From IMG/VR virus record IMGVR_UViG_3300049846_001789, positions 1 through 51,717 of that record: a stretch of DNA of 51,717 bases; one strand, given 5' to 3'. The stretch comes from a virus. Positions 1 through 8,538 of the stretch are shown one piece after another. The position numbers and the translations under genes were made by a program. Position 1 is the first letter of the stretch. Each line of letters opens with the position of its first letter. The notes beneath the pieces are model-generated. The model was not told the origin of the DNA and ran no database searches. It saw nothing but the letters and a program-made list of their open reading frames with translations.

Positions 1-2
1 CC

Positions 3-263
3 AACCCGACCGATGAGGTCGTGATCGCGGATGCGCCACCCACAGAGGTTCGTGAGTACGTCATCTCGGAAGAGGATCGTGAGAAGTATCCGATCACTCC
101 AACTGAGCTGGCGATCTCGCAGGGCGAAGAATCCGGGCACGATCCCTACGCAGGTGAGGAGCGTGTCGGGGATCCCAAGCCCTCAAATGACGAACACCCG
201 GCAACGAAGATTCCTTCGTTGGCGGGTGTCGGGGAGAACCGCGCAAAGAAGCGCGGGCGATGA
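3..263 (+). CDS. 3' end of an unidentified plus-strand gene (5' truncated)
   Basis: An open frame runs in from the left edge without a stop and ends at TGA 261-263, giving at least 86 residues. The visible part is acidic and polar, rich in Glu, Asp and Pro, and ends in a basic tail (AKKRGR). No domain is recognisable. It converges on the minus-strand gene ending at 265 with a single base between the two stop codons, so two transcription units meet here. A strong stem-loop lies in its last 70 bases. The true start is outside the window, and an internal GTG at 21 is not a convincing start. It could be the tail of a structural or a regulatory gene. That it is coding rests on frame continuity and composition only. 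Confidence 0.5.
   Translation, partial: NPTDEVVIADAPPTEVREYVISEEDREKYPITPTELAISQGEESGHDPYAGEERVGDPKPSNDEHPATKIPSLAGVGENRAKKRGR
194..229. repeat. Long stem-loop at a convergent gene junction
   Basis: Positions 194-209 pair with 214-229 (16 positions, one G-G mismatch) around a 4-base loop ATTC. The stem lies in the last codons of the left-edge gene, about 35 bases before its stop. No T-tract follows on either strand, so it is not a classical intrinsic terminator. It may act as a transcript barrier or a 3'-end stabiliser where the two arms converge. Confidence 0.5.
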
Positions 264-264
264 A

Positions 265-1569
265 TCAGGCAGCGACGACCCCGATAGAGGCGGTCACGAG
301 CCCGTAGTTCATCTGGATCTGCACGTTGGCCTCTTCACCGGCCGCCACACCAGCGGCAACCAGGGCGCCGTTGGTGGTGCCGATGACCATGGCCGTGTCG
401 GTCTGGCTGACGATCGACGCCACCGCACCGCCGACCGTGGCGACAGGGGGCTCGCCACCGCCGCCGTAGAGCCAGGTCTTGGGCATGGCGCCGAGCGAGC
501 CAGCGCCGATGGCCGAAGCGGTGACTAGCGCCGCCGCAGCCACGTTGCCGTTGATGGCCGCCACAAGGTTGGCGAGCGTTTCCGTGGCGCCCGCGCGCGT
601 CACGGTGATGTTGGTCCCAGAGACCGCAACACCAGCAACGCCGTTCATGACCAGCGTGAGCGTGATCAGGTTCTGGTCATTGCCCGCCTTGTTGGACGTC
701 AGGCGGAGGCGGTTGACCAGGGATCCAGCCGTGACCGGAACGTCGAGGACCGCCAGCCCCCCACCATCGCCACCTTCGAGATACCAGCGGTCGATCTGGC
801 CAGATTGCGAGGGGGTCAGGCCGCCCGGAGACGGGCCATTGCCGCCGATCATGGACTTCGTCGGCGCGATGGGCGAGCTCGCCACCAGCGCGGTCGCCGT
901 CACGAAGAGGCTCGCCACCGGATCGCCGTTCACTTGCGCGGCGATGGCCGTAGAGTTCGATGCGCCGGACGCAGGCGTAATCTTGATGTAGATCTGCCCG
1001 TCACCGTTGAAGGTGGTCGCCACCGACCCTGCACCGGAGGCCGGCTCGATGGAGAACCCGATCAGATTGCCGCTGGGGCCCTTGGCGACGGCGTCCAGGC
1101 GGAGCGCGTCGACCGCAGGGACGTAGGTGCGCGTACCGGGGTACCCGAACGTGAAGTTCGGCGACCAGGTCTGAATGATCTTGCTGGCCGCGACTCCGGC
1201 GAGCAGGTTCGTGCCGCGCAGCGTGAGGTTGGCGGGCGCAGCCAGCGAGAGCGGAACGCCTTCCACTTGGTGAACACGCGGACGATCACCAGGGACCCAC
1301 TCCATGGAGTAGGTCAGGGCAGGCTGCGTCTTGCCGGTGTTCAGGGGCACACCCGCCGGGCTCATCGCAGGAATGCGGCGTTGCGCCAGCGCATTCAGCT
1401 GGTAGCGCAGGCGCGTCCAGACGGCCCCGCTGACCTCGAAGGTCACAGGCACGCCGAACGCGAAGTTGCTGCTGCTCCACATCTGGGGCTTTGCCATGGC
1501 TTCGAGACCCAGAAGGTCCTGAATAGCCGACTGGCAGTAGGGGATCACCGTGATACGCGCGTTGCTCAT
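265..1569 (-). CDS. Virion structural protein, probably tail or baseplate
   Basis: A 434-residue protein and the last gene of the minus-strand structural arm. It is rich in Ala, Gly, Val, Thr and Ser in short beta-strand-like stretches, as in phage tail and fibre proteins. Residues about 325-385 (a TLANLVAAIN...VTASAIGAG stretch) resemble a segment inside the tail sheath encoded upstream (TAQNLVDAVN...LTASVTANGG), so the two share a structural module. No enzymatic motif was found. The ATG at 1569 is preceded by GGGAG at a good distance, and a -10-like box lies at 1615-1622. The position after the baseplate spike gene suggests a tail-tip, fibre or baseplate part. Its exact role cannot be assigned. 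Confidence 0.75.
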   Translation of the reverse strand: MSNARITVIPYCQSAIQDLLGLEAMAKPQMWSSSNFAFGVPVTFEVSGAVWTRLRYQLNALAQRRIPAMSPAGVPLNTGKTQPALTYSMEWVPGDRPRVHQVEGVPLSLAAPANLTLRGTNLLAGVAASKIIQTWSPNFTFGYPGTRTYVPAVDALRLDAVAKGPSGNLIGFSIEPASGAGSVATTFNGDGQIYIKITPASGASNSTAIAAQVNGDPVASLFVTATALVASSPIAPTKSMIGGNGPSPGGLTPSQSGQIDRWYLEGGDGGGLAVLDVPVTAGSLVNRLRLTSNKAGNDQNLITLTLVMNGVAGVAVSGTNITVTRAGATETLANLVAAINGNVAAAALVTASAIGAGSLGAMPKTWLYGGGGEPPVATVGGAVASIVSQTDTAMVIGTTNGALVAAGVAAGEEANVQIQMNYGLVTASIGVVAA

Positions 1570-1614
1570 TGACCATTACTCCCGCAGCCAACCTTCTTGG
1601 GCAGCCGCGCCACA

Positions 1615-1622
1615 AATATAGG
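1615..1622 (-). promoter_or_regulatory. Candidate phage promoter box (CCTATATT on minus strand)
   Basis: One of six CCTAYNNT boxes found in the short gaps upstream of minus-strand structural genes. It reads CCTATATT on the minus strand, 45 bases before the ATG of the 434-residue gene. No -35 element is apparent. This is a pattern-based inference only. Confidence 0.3.
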
Positions 1623-1625
1623 ACA

Positions 1626-3143
1626 TTAGCGGAGCTTAGTGCTCTCGCTTTTAGCGCCGCTGATGTTGAATGGAATCGCTGTGGCTAGCGGCGCCAGCGA
1701 AGGAGCTGGTCCCACAACTCCGACAGCCGGCGTTGGGATAGGGTGCACGTGCGAAGCGATTAGCCCGTACATCTGATTGACCTGTTGAACCACGGATTGC
1801 AGCGCCAGCTCCAGTTCTTCGAACTTTGTCGCGTGGGACACGGGATCGATTCCCAGCTGAATCTGGTCTTCAATGCCTTCCAGCTGAATAGCCCCGAGTC
1901 CTGGGTTTAGCTTGATGGCCCCGCCGCGCGTTGATACGCGGTAGTTGCCTCGATTAGTCGAAACGCTCGCCTCACCGCCGTTCGTTTTCACGGCGTGAAC
2001 CTTCCCAGGATCCAGCACTTCTACGACATGGTTGCCCCGTGTGAAGTCGTTTCTATCCCCAGAGACGATGTCCTCGCTGTTGCCTGTTACGCTTTGACGT
2101 CGTTCACGACTGATCTGGCAGTAGTAGTCTTGTCCGACGTATAGGTTGTTGTCTGAGGCGACGGTCTCCGTACGCGTACCTTCGAACGTTTCGTTTACGC
2201 TGCCGCCTACGCGCCGTTGTACTCCGCCGGACACATGTTCATCCACATGCCCGTGGAACCGCACGGGATGCGTTTGGTTATCTCCGCTGCCTGAGTGCTG
2301 GCGGAAGCCGCCGGCCGCGAACAAATCAGCTTTCCCTTGTGGGTCTACGTGGAACTTGAATACGGCTTGGCCTTCGCGATTTGTGATTTCAAACTTCAGC
2401 ATGTTGCCGGTGTGGCCTACATCAAGCTTGATGGTGTATCGCTCTTCGTCCTGACCGGTCTGCGTTAGTTGATCGGTACCGCCGCGCCAGATGAACGAAG
2501 TTTTACCGTCTTCGTTTACGACGCGAGACTCCCCCATCCACGTGACCACGCGCATGATCCCGGCCACGACCTGAACTAGATCGTTATCGCCAAACGCTTG
2601 AACCTTCGCGAGCGGCGATCCGCGCAGCTGCGCGACCTTACCGTGTAGCGCGGCAACAGAGGCACCATCCGGGCCGATGCCGACGAAGTCTCCTGGGGTA
2701 ACGTCGCGAGGCTCCCCAGGACCGCGTGCGTTTGCGCCTAGGTTGCGACCCATCAGCGGATCATCGCCTCCATGCCCCGCGACGTCTGTGACGGAGATTG
2801 GGTCTTCATCGTCGACGTCTTCAGTTTCTGGAGGGAGCACCCCGATGATGTACGGCAACCCCAAACCGAAGGTGACAGCTACAATGGTCCCATTGGGCAG
2901 CACTGCGACATCGCCTAGATGCGACCGCAAGCGCGTCATTACCATCGTACGCCCAGAGTTCAGGTGTACGCGATACATCTGGCGACGCGCGTCGCTAGAC
3001 ATAATGGTACCGCGCTCAAGAATATTGGCGGTCGAGCGGAATGGGGTATTCCCCATCGCCACGTCAGCGCTGGCCGGCGCGAGTGGGTCAAGGGATGTTG
3101 GGGTTCGAGCCGAAGGACGCGGACGACGACGAGGGTCAACCAT
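1626..3143 (-). CDS. Baseplate spike / gpV-like protein
   Basis: A 505-residue protein with the layout of a phage baseplate puncturing spike. After a Pro/Arg-rich leader comes a segment of about 70 residues resembling the gpV/VgrG OB-fold (RVHLNSGRTMVMTRLRSHLG, then LPYIIGVLPP). A long beta-repetitive middle part with many His, Asn and Gly residues (about 270-420) is typical of a needle-like beta-helix. The C-terminus has SHVHPIPTPAVG, matching the His-x-His segment seen near the ends of many baseplate spikes. It would sit at the tip of the tail tube and pierce the host envelope. The ATG at 3143 has only a weak Shine-Dalgarno sequence, and starts at 3056 or 3002 are possible because the OB-like part begins after residue 48. 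A dispersed palindrome falls inside at 1987-1999. Confidence 0.7.
   Translation of the reverse strand: MVDPRRRPRPSARTPTSLDPLAPASADVAMGNTPFRSTANILERGTIMSSDARRQMYRVHLNSGRTMVMTRLRSHLGDVAVLPNGTIVAVTFGLGLPYIIGVLPPETEDVDDEDPISVTDVAGHGGDDPLMGRNLGANARGPGEPRDVTPGDFVGIGPDGASVAALHGKVAQLRGSPLAKVQAFGDNDLVQVVAGIMRVVTWMGESRVVNEDGKTSFIWRGGTDQLTQTGQDEERYTIKLDVGHTGNMLKFEITNREGQAVFKFHVDPQGKADLFAAGGFRQHSGSGDNQTHPVRFHGHVDEHVSGGVQRRVGGSVNETFEGTRTETVASDNNLYVGQDYYCQISRERRQSVTGNSEDIVSGDRNDFTRGNHVVEVLDPGKVHAVKTNGGEASVSTNRGNYRVSTRGGAIKLNPGLGAIQLEGIEDQIQLGIDPVSHATKFEELELALQSVVQQVNQMYGLIASHVHPIPTPAVGVVGPAPSLAPLATAIPFNISGAKSESTKLR
1987..1999. promoter_or_regulatory. Dispersed palindrome TTCACGNCGTGAA, exact (centre G)
   Basis: Exact copy inside the baseplate spike gene. 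On the minus strand the site is read as codons for V-H-A-V-K. Member of the ParB/KorB-type site set described in the findings. Confidence 0.85.
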
Positions 3144-3158
3144 GACCCCAGAAGTCTA

Positions 3159-3947
3159 TCAGGTCGTGGAGGCTTCGACAGTGCCGTCGCCGAGACCGGT
3201 GTCGCCGAACGAGGCGATGTTCACGGTGTCAGCGGTTGGGAAGATGTTACCGGCCAGGCCCAGAACGGCGTCCATGGCTGGACGACCGTTCGACGAGATG
3301 CCTGCGATGGCATCGGAGGCCTGGAACGGCAGGATTCGGTCGCAGGAGCCGGAAACCTGCTCAGCGATCATGTTTTGACCAGCTTGCACCTGTGAGCCCC
3401 AGTTGCCGATCATGCAGAGCTCCAGATAGCAGCCTGCGACGAGCGTACGGCTCTTGGTGCGCATCACAGCCGCGATACCGAACGGGATGTAGTAGAGCTC
3501 CGAGTCGAGGTTCGTAAAGAACTGCGACTGCCGCGTCAACGCAGCCGGATCATCGAATAGCTCAGGGCTGAGGCCCGACACTTCTACAGCGTTGTGATAC
3601 AGCGCGCGCAAGAGGTTGCGCCCGTTCAGCATCACGCGCTGAAGGCTCCAGCTGGTCTGCGACTTCCCACGAAGGTAGAAGCTGCGGCCCGAGCCGATAC
3701 CCATGAGCGGCATCAACGAGACTTGCGTTTGCATGCTGAAGCTCTGGAAGTATCCGAGAGCTTGCAGTGTCCGAGGCGTGTTTCGCCCCGGCACGGCGAC
3801 ACCCTTACGGGCGGGTCCCGCAAGCAGCAAGGTGTCGTCTGGGTGGGCCGCGTCGTACGACGCGTTGTCGAGCATGCGCTCGACATGGTTCTGTTGGAAC
3901 TTCCAGGTTCCAAGGCCTTTGGTGACACCGATCGGGTATGCGGGCAT
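3159..3947 (-). CDS. Virion structural protein, tail region
   Basis: A 262-residue protein encoded between the small gene after the sheath and the baseplate spike. ATG at 3947 follows AGGAAAG, a good ribosome binding site. It has a mixed composition with a conserved-looking core (GRSFYLRGKS, then LNGRNLLRALYHNAVE) and a Gly/Thr-rich C-terminus. No enzymatic motif or membrane segment stands out. Position suggests a tail tube, tube-cap or baseplate component. It is longer than most tail tube proteins (about 140-180 residues), so tube identity is not claimed. Confidence that it is a real gene is high; confidence in a precise role is low. Confidence 0.75.
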   Translation of the reverse strand: MPAYPIGVTKGLGTWKFQQNHVERMLDNASYDAAHPDDTLLLAGPARKGVAVPGRNTPRTLQALGYFQSFSMQTQVSLMPLMGIGSGRSFYLRGKSQTSWSLQRVMLNGRNLLRALYHNAVEVSGLSPELFDDPAALTRQSQFFTNLDSELYYIPFGIAAVMRTKSRTLVAGCYLELCMIGNWGSQVQAGQNMIAEQVSGSCDRILPFQASDAIAGISSNGRPAMDAVLGLAGNIFPTADTVNIASFGDTGLGDGTVEASTT

Positions 3948-3964
3948 GGGTGCTTTCCTGAAGG

Positions 3965-4531
3965 TTAGTGCGATCCCGATGCTGGCGTTTGGGATTCGCG
4001 GCGCATTCGAGCAATGTCAGAGAGGGCCATCGCGGCCAACGCGGCGGCGTCCACTCCACTCGTCAGTCGTTCTTGCGGATTGGTTAGGGCCTCATGCCCC
4101 GCCATACCTGCGTAGAGGCCGTAGGCCCCCAGGTTTAAGGCTTTAGACGCTCGTGGTAGTCCCGCGTAGTCCAAGCCTTGAGACCCTAGCCAGGCGACGT
4201 ACGGTGAAGCGTGTAGCAGGGCGTGTCCAAGATCTGATCCAGTCTTGAGCTGGTAGCGCCCGAGACTTTCACGAAGTGAACCCGTCTTTTGCCCGAGCAT
4301 TCCGAGCGAAGGTCCGGCATTGGGCGACGTAACGGACTTGGACAAGTCCATGCCCGTCCGCGCCATCATGCCAGCGGTACCCGCCGCGCCGATAGGAATG
4401 CCGGCGGCGTAGCCCAAGCCGGCCTTTGCGGCAGTGGGTGCGACCTTTACTGCTCCACGAGCGAGCGCCCCCCAGAAGGCGGTCTTCTGGAAGTGCGTGC
4501 TCAGTAGATCGTCGTACAGGTAGCTCGGCAT
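3965..4531 (-). CDS. Small probable virion protein with Gly/Ala-rich core
   Basis: A 188-residue protein starting only a few bases after the sheath stop codon. After a short N-terminus carrying FQKTAFWGAL there is an Ala/Gly-rich helical stretch (about 25-60) able to associate with membranes or pack as helices, and more Ala/Gly-rich helices follow. The KTAFW element recalls the VKTASEKVAFW start of the 521-residue protein at 15617-17182, so it may belong to the same virion set. Function unknown. A one-mismatch copy of the dispersed palindrome lies at 4268-4280. Confidence 0.7.
   Translation of the reverse strand: MPSYLYDDLLSTHFQKTAFWGALARGAVKVAPTAAKAGLGYAAGIPIGAAGTAGMMARTGMDLSKSVTSPNAGPSLGMLGQKTGSLRESLGRYQLKTGSDLGHALLHASPYVAWLGSQGLDYAGLPRASKALNLGAYGLYAGMAGHEALTNPQERLTSGVDAAALAAMALSDIARMRRESQTPASGSH
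4268..4280. promoter_or_regulatory. Dispersed palindrome, one mismatch (TTCACGAAGTGAA)
   Basis: Differs from TTCACGNCGTGAA at one position (C to A). It lies inside the 188-residue gene and is read in a frame giving S-L-R-E-S rather than the common F-H-x-V-K. Confidence 0.5.
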
Positions 4532-4534
4532 GGA

Positions 4535-7500
4535 TCAGACCACCAGGTGGAAGGCGATCGTATTGAGGGGCTTCGGCACGTTGCCTCGAAAGAAGACCTC
4601 GACACGCGACGCGTCGATTTCCGACGCGGCGATGGACGTGAGCTCGCCACTGATAAGCGGCGGGCCGATTCGATCGAGCGTCCGGCCGACAAGGTTGTCG
4701 CGTCCATCTAGAACAGCCCGGCCGATGTCGTTGATCGTCGCTTGCGTGACGTTGTAGACACCGAGGAACGGCTCTAGGATGTCGAGGAAGAACTTCGAGA
4801 TGAAGTCCACGTTCTTCACCACGCTGAGCTCACCGCTCTCTAGCGTGGTGGGATCCGTCGTCAGCTGGTGAATGCAGATCGGAAGAGCATCCGGGCTCTG
4901 CTTGATCATCACGAAGAACCCACCGTCCGACAGGCGCGTCAGCTGCGGTTCGCTGAAGTACTGCTGCGAGTGCTTCAGGTCCGAGATGCCCGCGAGCCCT
5001 AGGTTGGTGAGACCGTGCTGCGAGGGCAGCCCCGCCACGGCGCCGCCTACCTGGCAGCCGATGTAGAAGCCTTCGACGTCGCCAGCGAGCGTCCGGGTGC
5101 TCGCAGAAGCGCGCGCGAGCGCACCGTTGCGAAGATCGGAAACCTGCACCACGTCCGGCCACGTGATCGTGCAGCGCTTCGACCGAACGCTCTGCGCCGA
5201 CGCGGTGAGCGCAAGCACTTGATCGTCCTTCGACAGCATGCGCTGAACGCGATAGTTGATCGCGTTGGGCAGCGAGTTGTCGAGGTAGCGATTCGGCAGG
5301 TCGCGCAGGAAGTAGTGGGGCAGTTCGTTCGCAGCCTCACCAGTGTCGTCCAGGCCGTTCGCGATGAGCAGGCGATTTTCGTTCAGGACCGAGGCGACCG
5401 TGTAGGTGAGCACACGTCCGGCGTACGGCGATCCAGCATAGTTGTTGGGGTCGATCGGAATCTCGATCTTGTCTCCAACACGCACGCCGGCAGTCAGGAA
5501 GAGCGCGGTGGTGTCTTCCAAGCGGTTGAACTGGTCGTCGTTGGCCGTAACTTGCGCAGTGCAAGCGCCAGAGACCGGCGTGATCGCCTGGTAGTTGTAC
5601 TGCTCGACCCAGCTGATGGCGCCGTTGTTCGCGTCGGGAGCGACGCCGGAGGCGTTCGCCACCTTGACGCTCGTCGCGCTGACGAACTCAGTGATCACGA
5701 ACGTGCCGTTGTTGCCGCCGCTGGCCGCGCCCGAAATGGTGAGGTAGCGCCCCACCGAGCTCGCGGTCATGCCGGTTAGACCGGTGAGGGTCACGATGCC
5801 GCCCAAGAAGGCGGTGATGTTCGCCACCGCACCGGTTTGCCCCGAGACAGGATCGGTGCCCGGCACAATCGCGTTGATGATGCTGCCGCCGTTCGCCGTC
5901 ACGCTGGCGGTAAGCAGCGTGGACACCACCGGGTGCGCGTTCACAGCGTCGACCAGGTTTTGCGCGGTGTGCGAGGTCCCGTTGACTTGAGCTACGATCG
6001 CGAAGCCCGTCACAGAAACAGTGACGTTCACGAGCCCCGGTACGATCTGGTACGAGATCGTGTAGGGACCGCCGACGGTCGTCGGCACCTTCATCGCGAA
6101 GCGAACGACGCTGGTGTTCTGGGTGACGCTTTCCTCAGAAAGCACCGAGACCTTCACCGTACCGTCGGGCGCGCGGATGAGCAGCTCGATGTCACCAGCT
6201 GGCGCAGTGGCCGTGTCGTCCCAGCGAGAGCTTCCAGGGATCAGTTCGAAAGCCGAGGGATCGGACGGGTTGGGGAAGTTCTTGCTGCTGTTTACGTGCG
6301 AAACCTTGTGAGTACCACGACGGTTTTCCCACGCGGTCACGCCCGAGGGCGTGAGACCGATCGTAACGCTGTCACCGGGCAGCACCGAGAGGACGTCAAT
6401 GGTCCCCGTGGACGCTGCCGCGACCGAGACAGTACGGCGGAGCCCCGAGTTCGCACCAGTGGGCTGCTGGGCCACGCCCGAGATAGAACCCGAGTACACG
6501 GTCGTGGTGACCGGCAGTCGAATCGACCCGATCACAATGCGGAACTTCTGCACGACGCCGTCAGTCAGGGCGCGCGTGGGGTCCGCCATCGCGTCGAATT
6601 CAGTCTTGTAGGCCGCGTGGATGTTGAGGTCCTGCGTCAGCGGCACAAAGCAGTACAGGTCACGTCGCGTGGACATCGCTTCGCGCGCATTGCTGTGTCC
6701 GGTGGCGTCGTCTGCCGATACGCCATAGCCGTAGATCGGCGCTGTTCCCGCGTTTTGCAGCGCTACGCTGATCCCCACCGCGAGCGGGTTGCGCGAGTCG
6801 ATCTTTCCAACGCCAGTGACGGTTGGAATTCCATTTACCGTCACGAGAGACGCCGACGTAAACGACTGCACGCTTTGCAGGTCTTGCCGCAGCGCCCGGT
6901 AAGCCAGGTACATCTGCGAGTAAGACAGCGTGCGCGATACAGTCGATGCAGACGGATTCGGCACTGCAACCGTCGGGACGGGCGTGATCGAGATCGAGAG
7001 CGTAACGCCGCCCTTGATCACCAGCTTATCCGTTCCGGGCTCCGGAAACGTGATGATGGTGTCGGTGGTGTCGATGAGCTCCTGAATCGGAAGCTCGCGC
7101 TCCACGCGGATCTCTGCGCCGCTTGCGGCGTAGGTCCATTGACTCGCGCCAGCACCCGAGGCGGGCAGGTTCTGCGAGATACGGAGGTACTTCTCGTTAC
7201 CGCTGGGTACGAGGCCGCTGGCGTTTGGCTCTCCAACCGAGGCGACCGTACGGATGACGGTCTGCTCGGGCGAGGCTAGCGACGATGTGAGAATGACGCG
7301 GTCGCCTGCGCGGACACCAGCGCCCACGAACCCGTCTCCGATCATGCCGACCAGCTCCAGGAGCGTCTGGTCGTTCACGTCAGTCTTGATCGATGTACCG
7401 ACCGTGGGCGTGATGCTGGCGTTGGTCGAGCACAGGACCACACGCGGAAACTTCAGGAAGACTCGAACGGAGTCGTGATCGACCCTAGAGCCCGCCGTTT

Positions 7501-7756
7501 GCGCGGGATACGCGCCTTCCAGCACCGTGACCGCGTCAGTGCCCGTTAGAGGCGGAACGTACGGTGTGACAGTGCCGTTTCCAGCCGAGCCGTCGGATTG
7601 CCCGTACGTCTGAGTCAATTGGATCGAGGTAGCGTCGTCGGGATAGTCGCGTAGGTCGTACGCGGGGCCGACAATGACGGTGTTCAGATCCGGAATGGTG
7701 GGCGTCGCTTGCGGCGCAGCGAGCTCCTGAAAGACGATGACGATTGGCCGTGCCAT
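4535..7756 (-). CDS. Tail sheath protein (long form)
   Basis: A 1073-residue protein that I read as the contractile tail sheath. The N-terminus (ARPIVIVFQE, then LNTVIVGPAYDLRDYP) is typical of sheath proteins, and the C-terminal region with IGPPLISGELTSI, an ASRVEVFF strand and an ending of hydrophobic strands matches the conserved sheath core. Ordinary sheaths have roughly 400-700 residues; the extra length lies in the middle as Gly/Thr/Val-rich beta-domains that would decorate the outside. One such segment resembles part of the 434-residue tail protein at 265-1569. ATG at 7756 follows CGGAGAA. In the 57-base upstream gap lie a CCTATCTT box (7784-7791) and an exact dispersed palindrome (7796-7808). 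The long open frame on the opposite strand is a codon-bias shadow. Confidence 0.9.
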   Translation of the reverse strand: MARPIVIVFQELAAPQATPTIPDLNTVIVGPAYDLRDYPDDATSIQLTQTYGQSDGSAGNGTVTPYVPPLTGTDAVTVLEGAYPAQTAGSRVDHDSVRVFLKFPRVVLCSTNASITPTVGTSIKTDVNDQTLLELVGMIGDGFVGAGVRAGDRVILTSSLASPEQTVIRTVASVGEPNASGLVPSGNEKYLRISQNLPASGAGASQWTYAASGAEIRVERELPIQELIDTTDTIITFPEPGTDKLVIKGGVTLSISITPVPTVAVPNPSASTVSRTLSYSQMYLAYRALRQDLQSVQSFTSASLVTVNGIPTVTGVGKIDSRNPLAVGISVALQNAGTAPIYGYGVSADDATGHSNAREAMSTRRDLYCFVPLTQDLNIHAAYKTEFDAMADPTRALTDGVVQKFRIVIGSIRLPVTTTVYSGSISGVAQQPTGANSGLRRTVSVAAASTGTIDVLSVLPGDSVTIGLTPSGVTAWENRRGTHKVSHVNSSKNFPNPSDPSAFELIPGSSRWDDTATAPAGDIELLIRAPDGTVKVSVLSEESVTQNTSVVRFAMKVPTTVGGPYTISYQIVPGLVNVTVSVTGFAIVAQVNGTSHTAQNLVDAVNAHPVVSTLLTASVTANGGSIINAIVPGTDPVSGQTGAVANITAFLGGIVTLTGLTGMTASSVGRYLTISGAASGGNNGTFVITEFVSATSVKVANASGVAPDANNGAISWVEQYNYQAITPVSGACTAQVTANDDQFNRLEDTTALFLTAGVRVGDKIEIPIDPNNYAGSPYAGRVLTYTVASVLNENRLLIANGLDDTGEAANELPHYFLRDLPNRYLDNSLPNAINYRVQRMLSKDDQVLALTASAQSVRSKRCTITWPDVVQVSDLRNGALARASASTRTLAGDVEGFYIGCQVGGAVAGLPSQHGLTNLGLAGISDLKHSQQYFSEPQLTRLSDGGFFVMIKQSPDALPICIHQLTTDPTTLESGELSVVKNVDFISKFFLDILEPFLGVYNVTQATINDIGRAVLDGRDNLVGRTLDRIGPPLISGELTSIAASEIDASRVEVFFRGNVPKPLNTIAFHLVV

Positions 7757-7783
7757 GCGGTTCTCCGGTAGGTGAGCGTCCTA

Positions 7784-7791
7784 AAGATAGG
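7784..7791 (-). promoter_or_regulatory. Candidate promoter box upstream of tail sheath (CCTATCTT)
   Basis: Reads CCTATCTT on the minus strand, 27 bases before the sheath ATG. The palindrome at 7796-7808 begins four bases upstream, where the -35 and spacer would be, so bound protein could block this promoter. Confidence 0.35.
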
Positions 7792-7795
7792 GCTC

Positions 7796-7808
7796 TTCAC
7801 GTCGTGAA
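7796..7808. promoter_or_regulatory. Dispersed palindrome, exact (centre T), in sheath promoter region
   Basis: Intergenic copy; symmetry extends to CTTCACG T CGTGAAG (7795-7809). It lies directly upstream of the candidate sheath promoter box, so it could act as an operator. Confidence 0.85.
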
Positions 7809-7813
7809 GTGGG

Positions 7814-8536
7814 TCACCGTCGGCGGCGCCCGTAGATAGTGTACTGTTCAATCGTAGGCGAGCCGTTGGAGGCGTTCGTAGATAGCGAGAGCGCGATTTC
7901 ACGTAGCTTCGGCGCGATTGGAATTTCGGTCCAAAGGTGCTTGCACGTGATTTGAAAAGTGATCGGAGTGATCCACTCTTCGATTTCGTTGGAGTTACGT
8001 CTGTAGACCTGAGTTGTGCCTAGGACCGGTGGAGTTACGTCTTGCAGCCCAAAGGCTTCACGCATCTGAGTCATCAGCGTAGTCAAATAGAACGCGACGA
8101 TCTCACCGATCGACATCGATTCACCACGGTCCTTTGAGATGCAGAGCACGCTCAGCGGCGTCGTGACGTGAATCAAGTACAGATCCTCTTGTGTTGGGAT
8201 GTCGTGTGCAGCTCGATTGCCTACGACGATCTTTGAGAAGGCCATGTCCCCACGATCAACAAAGATCGCAGGCCGATAGTCGCGCGCGTCAGGATGCTGA
8301 GCGTATTGGCTCTCAATCAAGATCTTTCGCGGCGCGTCATCAGTGTGCTCTTCATCTGATGTGGGCGTGGGATCTTGTTCCCAGTAGTACGGCAGCTTGT
8401 ACTTGTTGTCTTGACTGAATCGCAGGCGAATGGCCTCTACGTAGATCGCGATCAACGCCAAAGGCGACCCAGGAAAGACATCTGGGTGTTGTCCTTCTAG
8501 ACGCGGCGTGCCGTAGTAGGGGATGGTTTTGGCCAT
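7814..8536 (-). CDS. Probable tail terminator / neck protein
   Basis: A 240-residue protein encoded just upstream of the sheath, the usual place for tail completion and neck proteins. It has a compact mixed alpha/beta composition, a VYRRNSNEIEEWITPITFQITCKHLW segment that reads like a beta-sheet core, and a very basic end (GRRRR). No catalytic motif was found. It follows the 278-residue connector-like gene with a two-base gap, so the two are co-translated. The tail terminator role is inferred from position and general look only. Confidence 0.65.
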   Translation of the reverse strand: MAKTIPYYGTPRLEGQHPDVFPGSPLALIAIYVEAIRLRFSQDNKYKLPYYWEQDPTPTSDEEHTDDAPRKILIESQYAQHPDARDYRPAIFVDRGDMAFSKIVVGNRAAHDIPTQEDLYLIHVTTPLSVLCISKDRGESMSIGEIVAFYLTTLMTQMREAFGLQDVTPPVLGTTQVYRRNSNEIEEWITPITFQITCKHLWTEIPIAPKLREIALSLSTNASNGSPTIEQYTIYGRRRR

Positions 8537-8538
8537 TG

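Noticed and set aside
5837-7279. 480-codon open frame on the plus strand opposite the tail sheath
   Set aside because: The codon-biased sheath gene on the other strand fully explains it. The translation is Arg/His-rich with no domain-like pattern and no ribosome site.
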